The notes beneath the pieces were generated by a model. That model did not search any database and had not been told where the DNA came from. It saw nothing but the letters and a program-made list of their open reading frames with translations. A stretch of DNA of 13,315 nt from CAYJAD01 sp964368075 (GTDB taxonomy: Bacteria; Desulfobacterota; Desulfovibrionia; Desulfovibrionales; Desulfovibrionaceae): positions 1 through 13,315 of the forward strand of contig CAYJAD010000063.1 in NCBI GenBank assembly GCA_964368075.1. Direction: 5' to 3'. A program made the position numbers and the translations under genes. This document shows positions 12,974 through 13,315 of the stretch, one piece after another. Numbering within the stretch: position 1 is the stretch's first letter; each line of letters begins with the position of its first letter.

Positions 12974-13315
12974 TCCTCCAAAATCTTAATGGCATTCCTC
13001 AGTCCTTCGGGGCTGAGGTGGCTATAACGTTGCGTCATGGACATATCAGCGTGTCCCATAAGCTCCTTGACTTCATACAAGCTCACACCACCAGATACGA
13101 GCCATGAGGCAAAGGTATGCCTCAACGTATGAAAACATACTCTTTGGCGAGAATCGGTGACGTTTTGATTGAAAAGCTCGTCAGCAGTGCGTCTAAATGT
13201 CTTTGAAACACGTACTAATTTGTTACCATTAGAATCTAAAAAAATCAAACCATGTGGTATTTCAGTAGTTTTGTGTCTTTCTGCTAAAAGCTGCTTCACT
13301 CTCGTGGTCATAAAC
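12970..13315 (-). CDS. Tyrosine recombinase/integrase, C-terminal part (start outside window)
   Basis: The minus-strand frame is open to the right edge, so this is the C-terminal part of a larger phage-type integrase rather than a 113-residue protein; the ATG at 13311 is probably internal. Counting from that ATG, the catalytic residues visible are His61 and Arg64 in HTLRHTFASWLV, His87 in ELMGHADM and the nucleophile Tyr96 in TQRYSHLS. The first catalytic Arg and the N-terminal DNA-binding domain must lie beyond the window. The enzyme would integrate and excise the element at an attachment site, likely to the right. The gene converges with the 336-residue gene, sharing the TTAA stop, and no terminator separates them. 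Confidence 0.9.
   Translation of the reverse strand, partial: FMTTRVKQLLAERHKTTEIPHGLIFLDSNGNKLVRVSKTFRRTADELFNQNVTDSRQRVCFHTLRHTFASWLVSGGVSLYEVKELMGHADMSMTQRYSHLSPEGLRNAIKILED

Noticed and set aside
12970..13311. Complete 113-residue recombinase starting at the ATG at 13311
   Set aside because: The frame stays open past this ATG to the window edge, there is no room to see a ribosome site, and the first catalytic Arg is missing, so it is a partial integrase.

Overview
This window looks like the inside of an integrated mobile element (genomic island) from an AT-rich bacterium. Shine-Dalgarno sites are strong (AAGGAG-like) and the promoters look like sigma-70 promoters. The mix of tyrosine integrase, primase/DUF927 and DUF3987 replication proteins and small HTH/excisionase-like proteins recalls islands of Desulfovibrio-like Desulfobacterota. 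That taxonomic guess rests on general resemblance only. No rRNA, tRNA, IS element or CRISPR array is visible.

Layout from right to left, which is the direction of transcription for all genes but one. At the right edge is the C-terminal half of a tyrosine recombinase (partial, minus strand). It converges on the only plus-strand gene, an unrecognised 336-residue protein (11963-12973); their two stop codons share one TTAA. Next comes a regulatory region rich in inverted repeats, then a replication/maintenance block on the minus strand: a 109-residue HTH-like protein, a spacer with a perfect 20-bp hairpin, a DUF3987 ATPase-like protein, a 200-residue protein with a low-complexity N-terminus, and a 998-residue primase-helicase (AEP primase, Cys cluster, DUF927 ATPase). 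The primase-helicase gene ends at a strong hairpin. Beyond it lies a short AT-rich intergenic region bounded by two inverted arrays of three TGTGCGNN octamers, which is a candidate replication origin or operator. A second small HTH-like protein follows.

The left third is a likely defence operon on the minus strand, driven by a near-consensus promoter (TTGACA/TATATA, 4600-4629). It encodes a 1092-residue SNF2-family helicase with a PLD-like N-terminal domain, a DUF4391 protein whose start codon lies 1 nt after the helicase stop, and, 64 nt further on, a TIR-domain protein that runs off the left edge. The TIR gene is easily missed because it is truncated by the window. It has the catalytic-type glutamate of NAD-cleaving TIRs. 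SNF2 helicase plus DUF4391 genes often sit beside type III restriction-modification genes, so the part of the operon left of the window is the key missing piece. A TIR effector directly downstream of SNF2-DUF4391 is the most promising candidate for a new system here.

Overall reading: integrase plus two replication-type ATPases plus paralogous small regulators form the chassis of a mobile element, which carries a TIR/SNF2/DUF4391 defence cassette and an orphan gene as cargo. Functions of the 336- and 200-residue proteins remain unknown.
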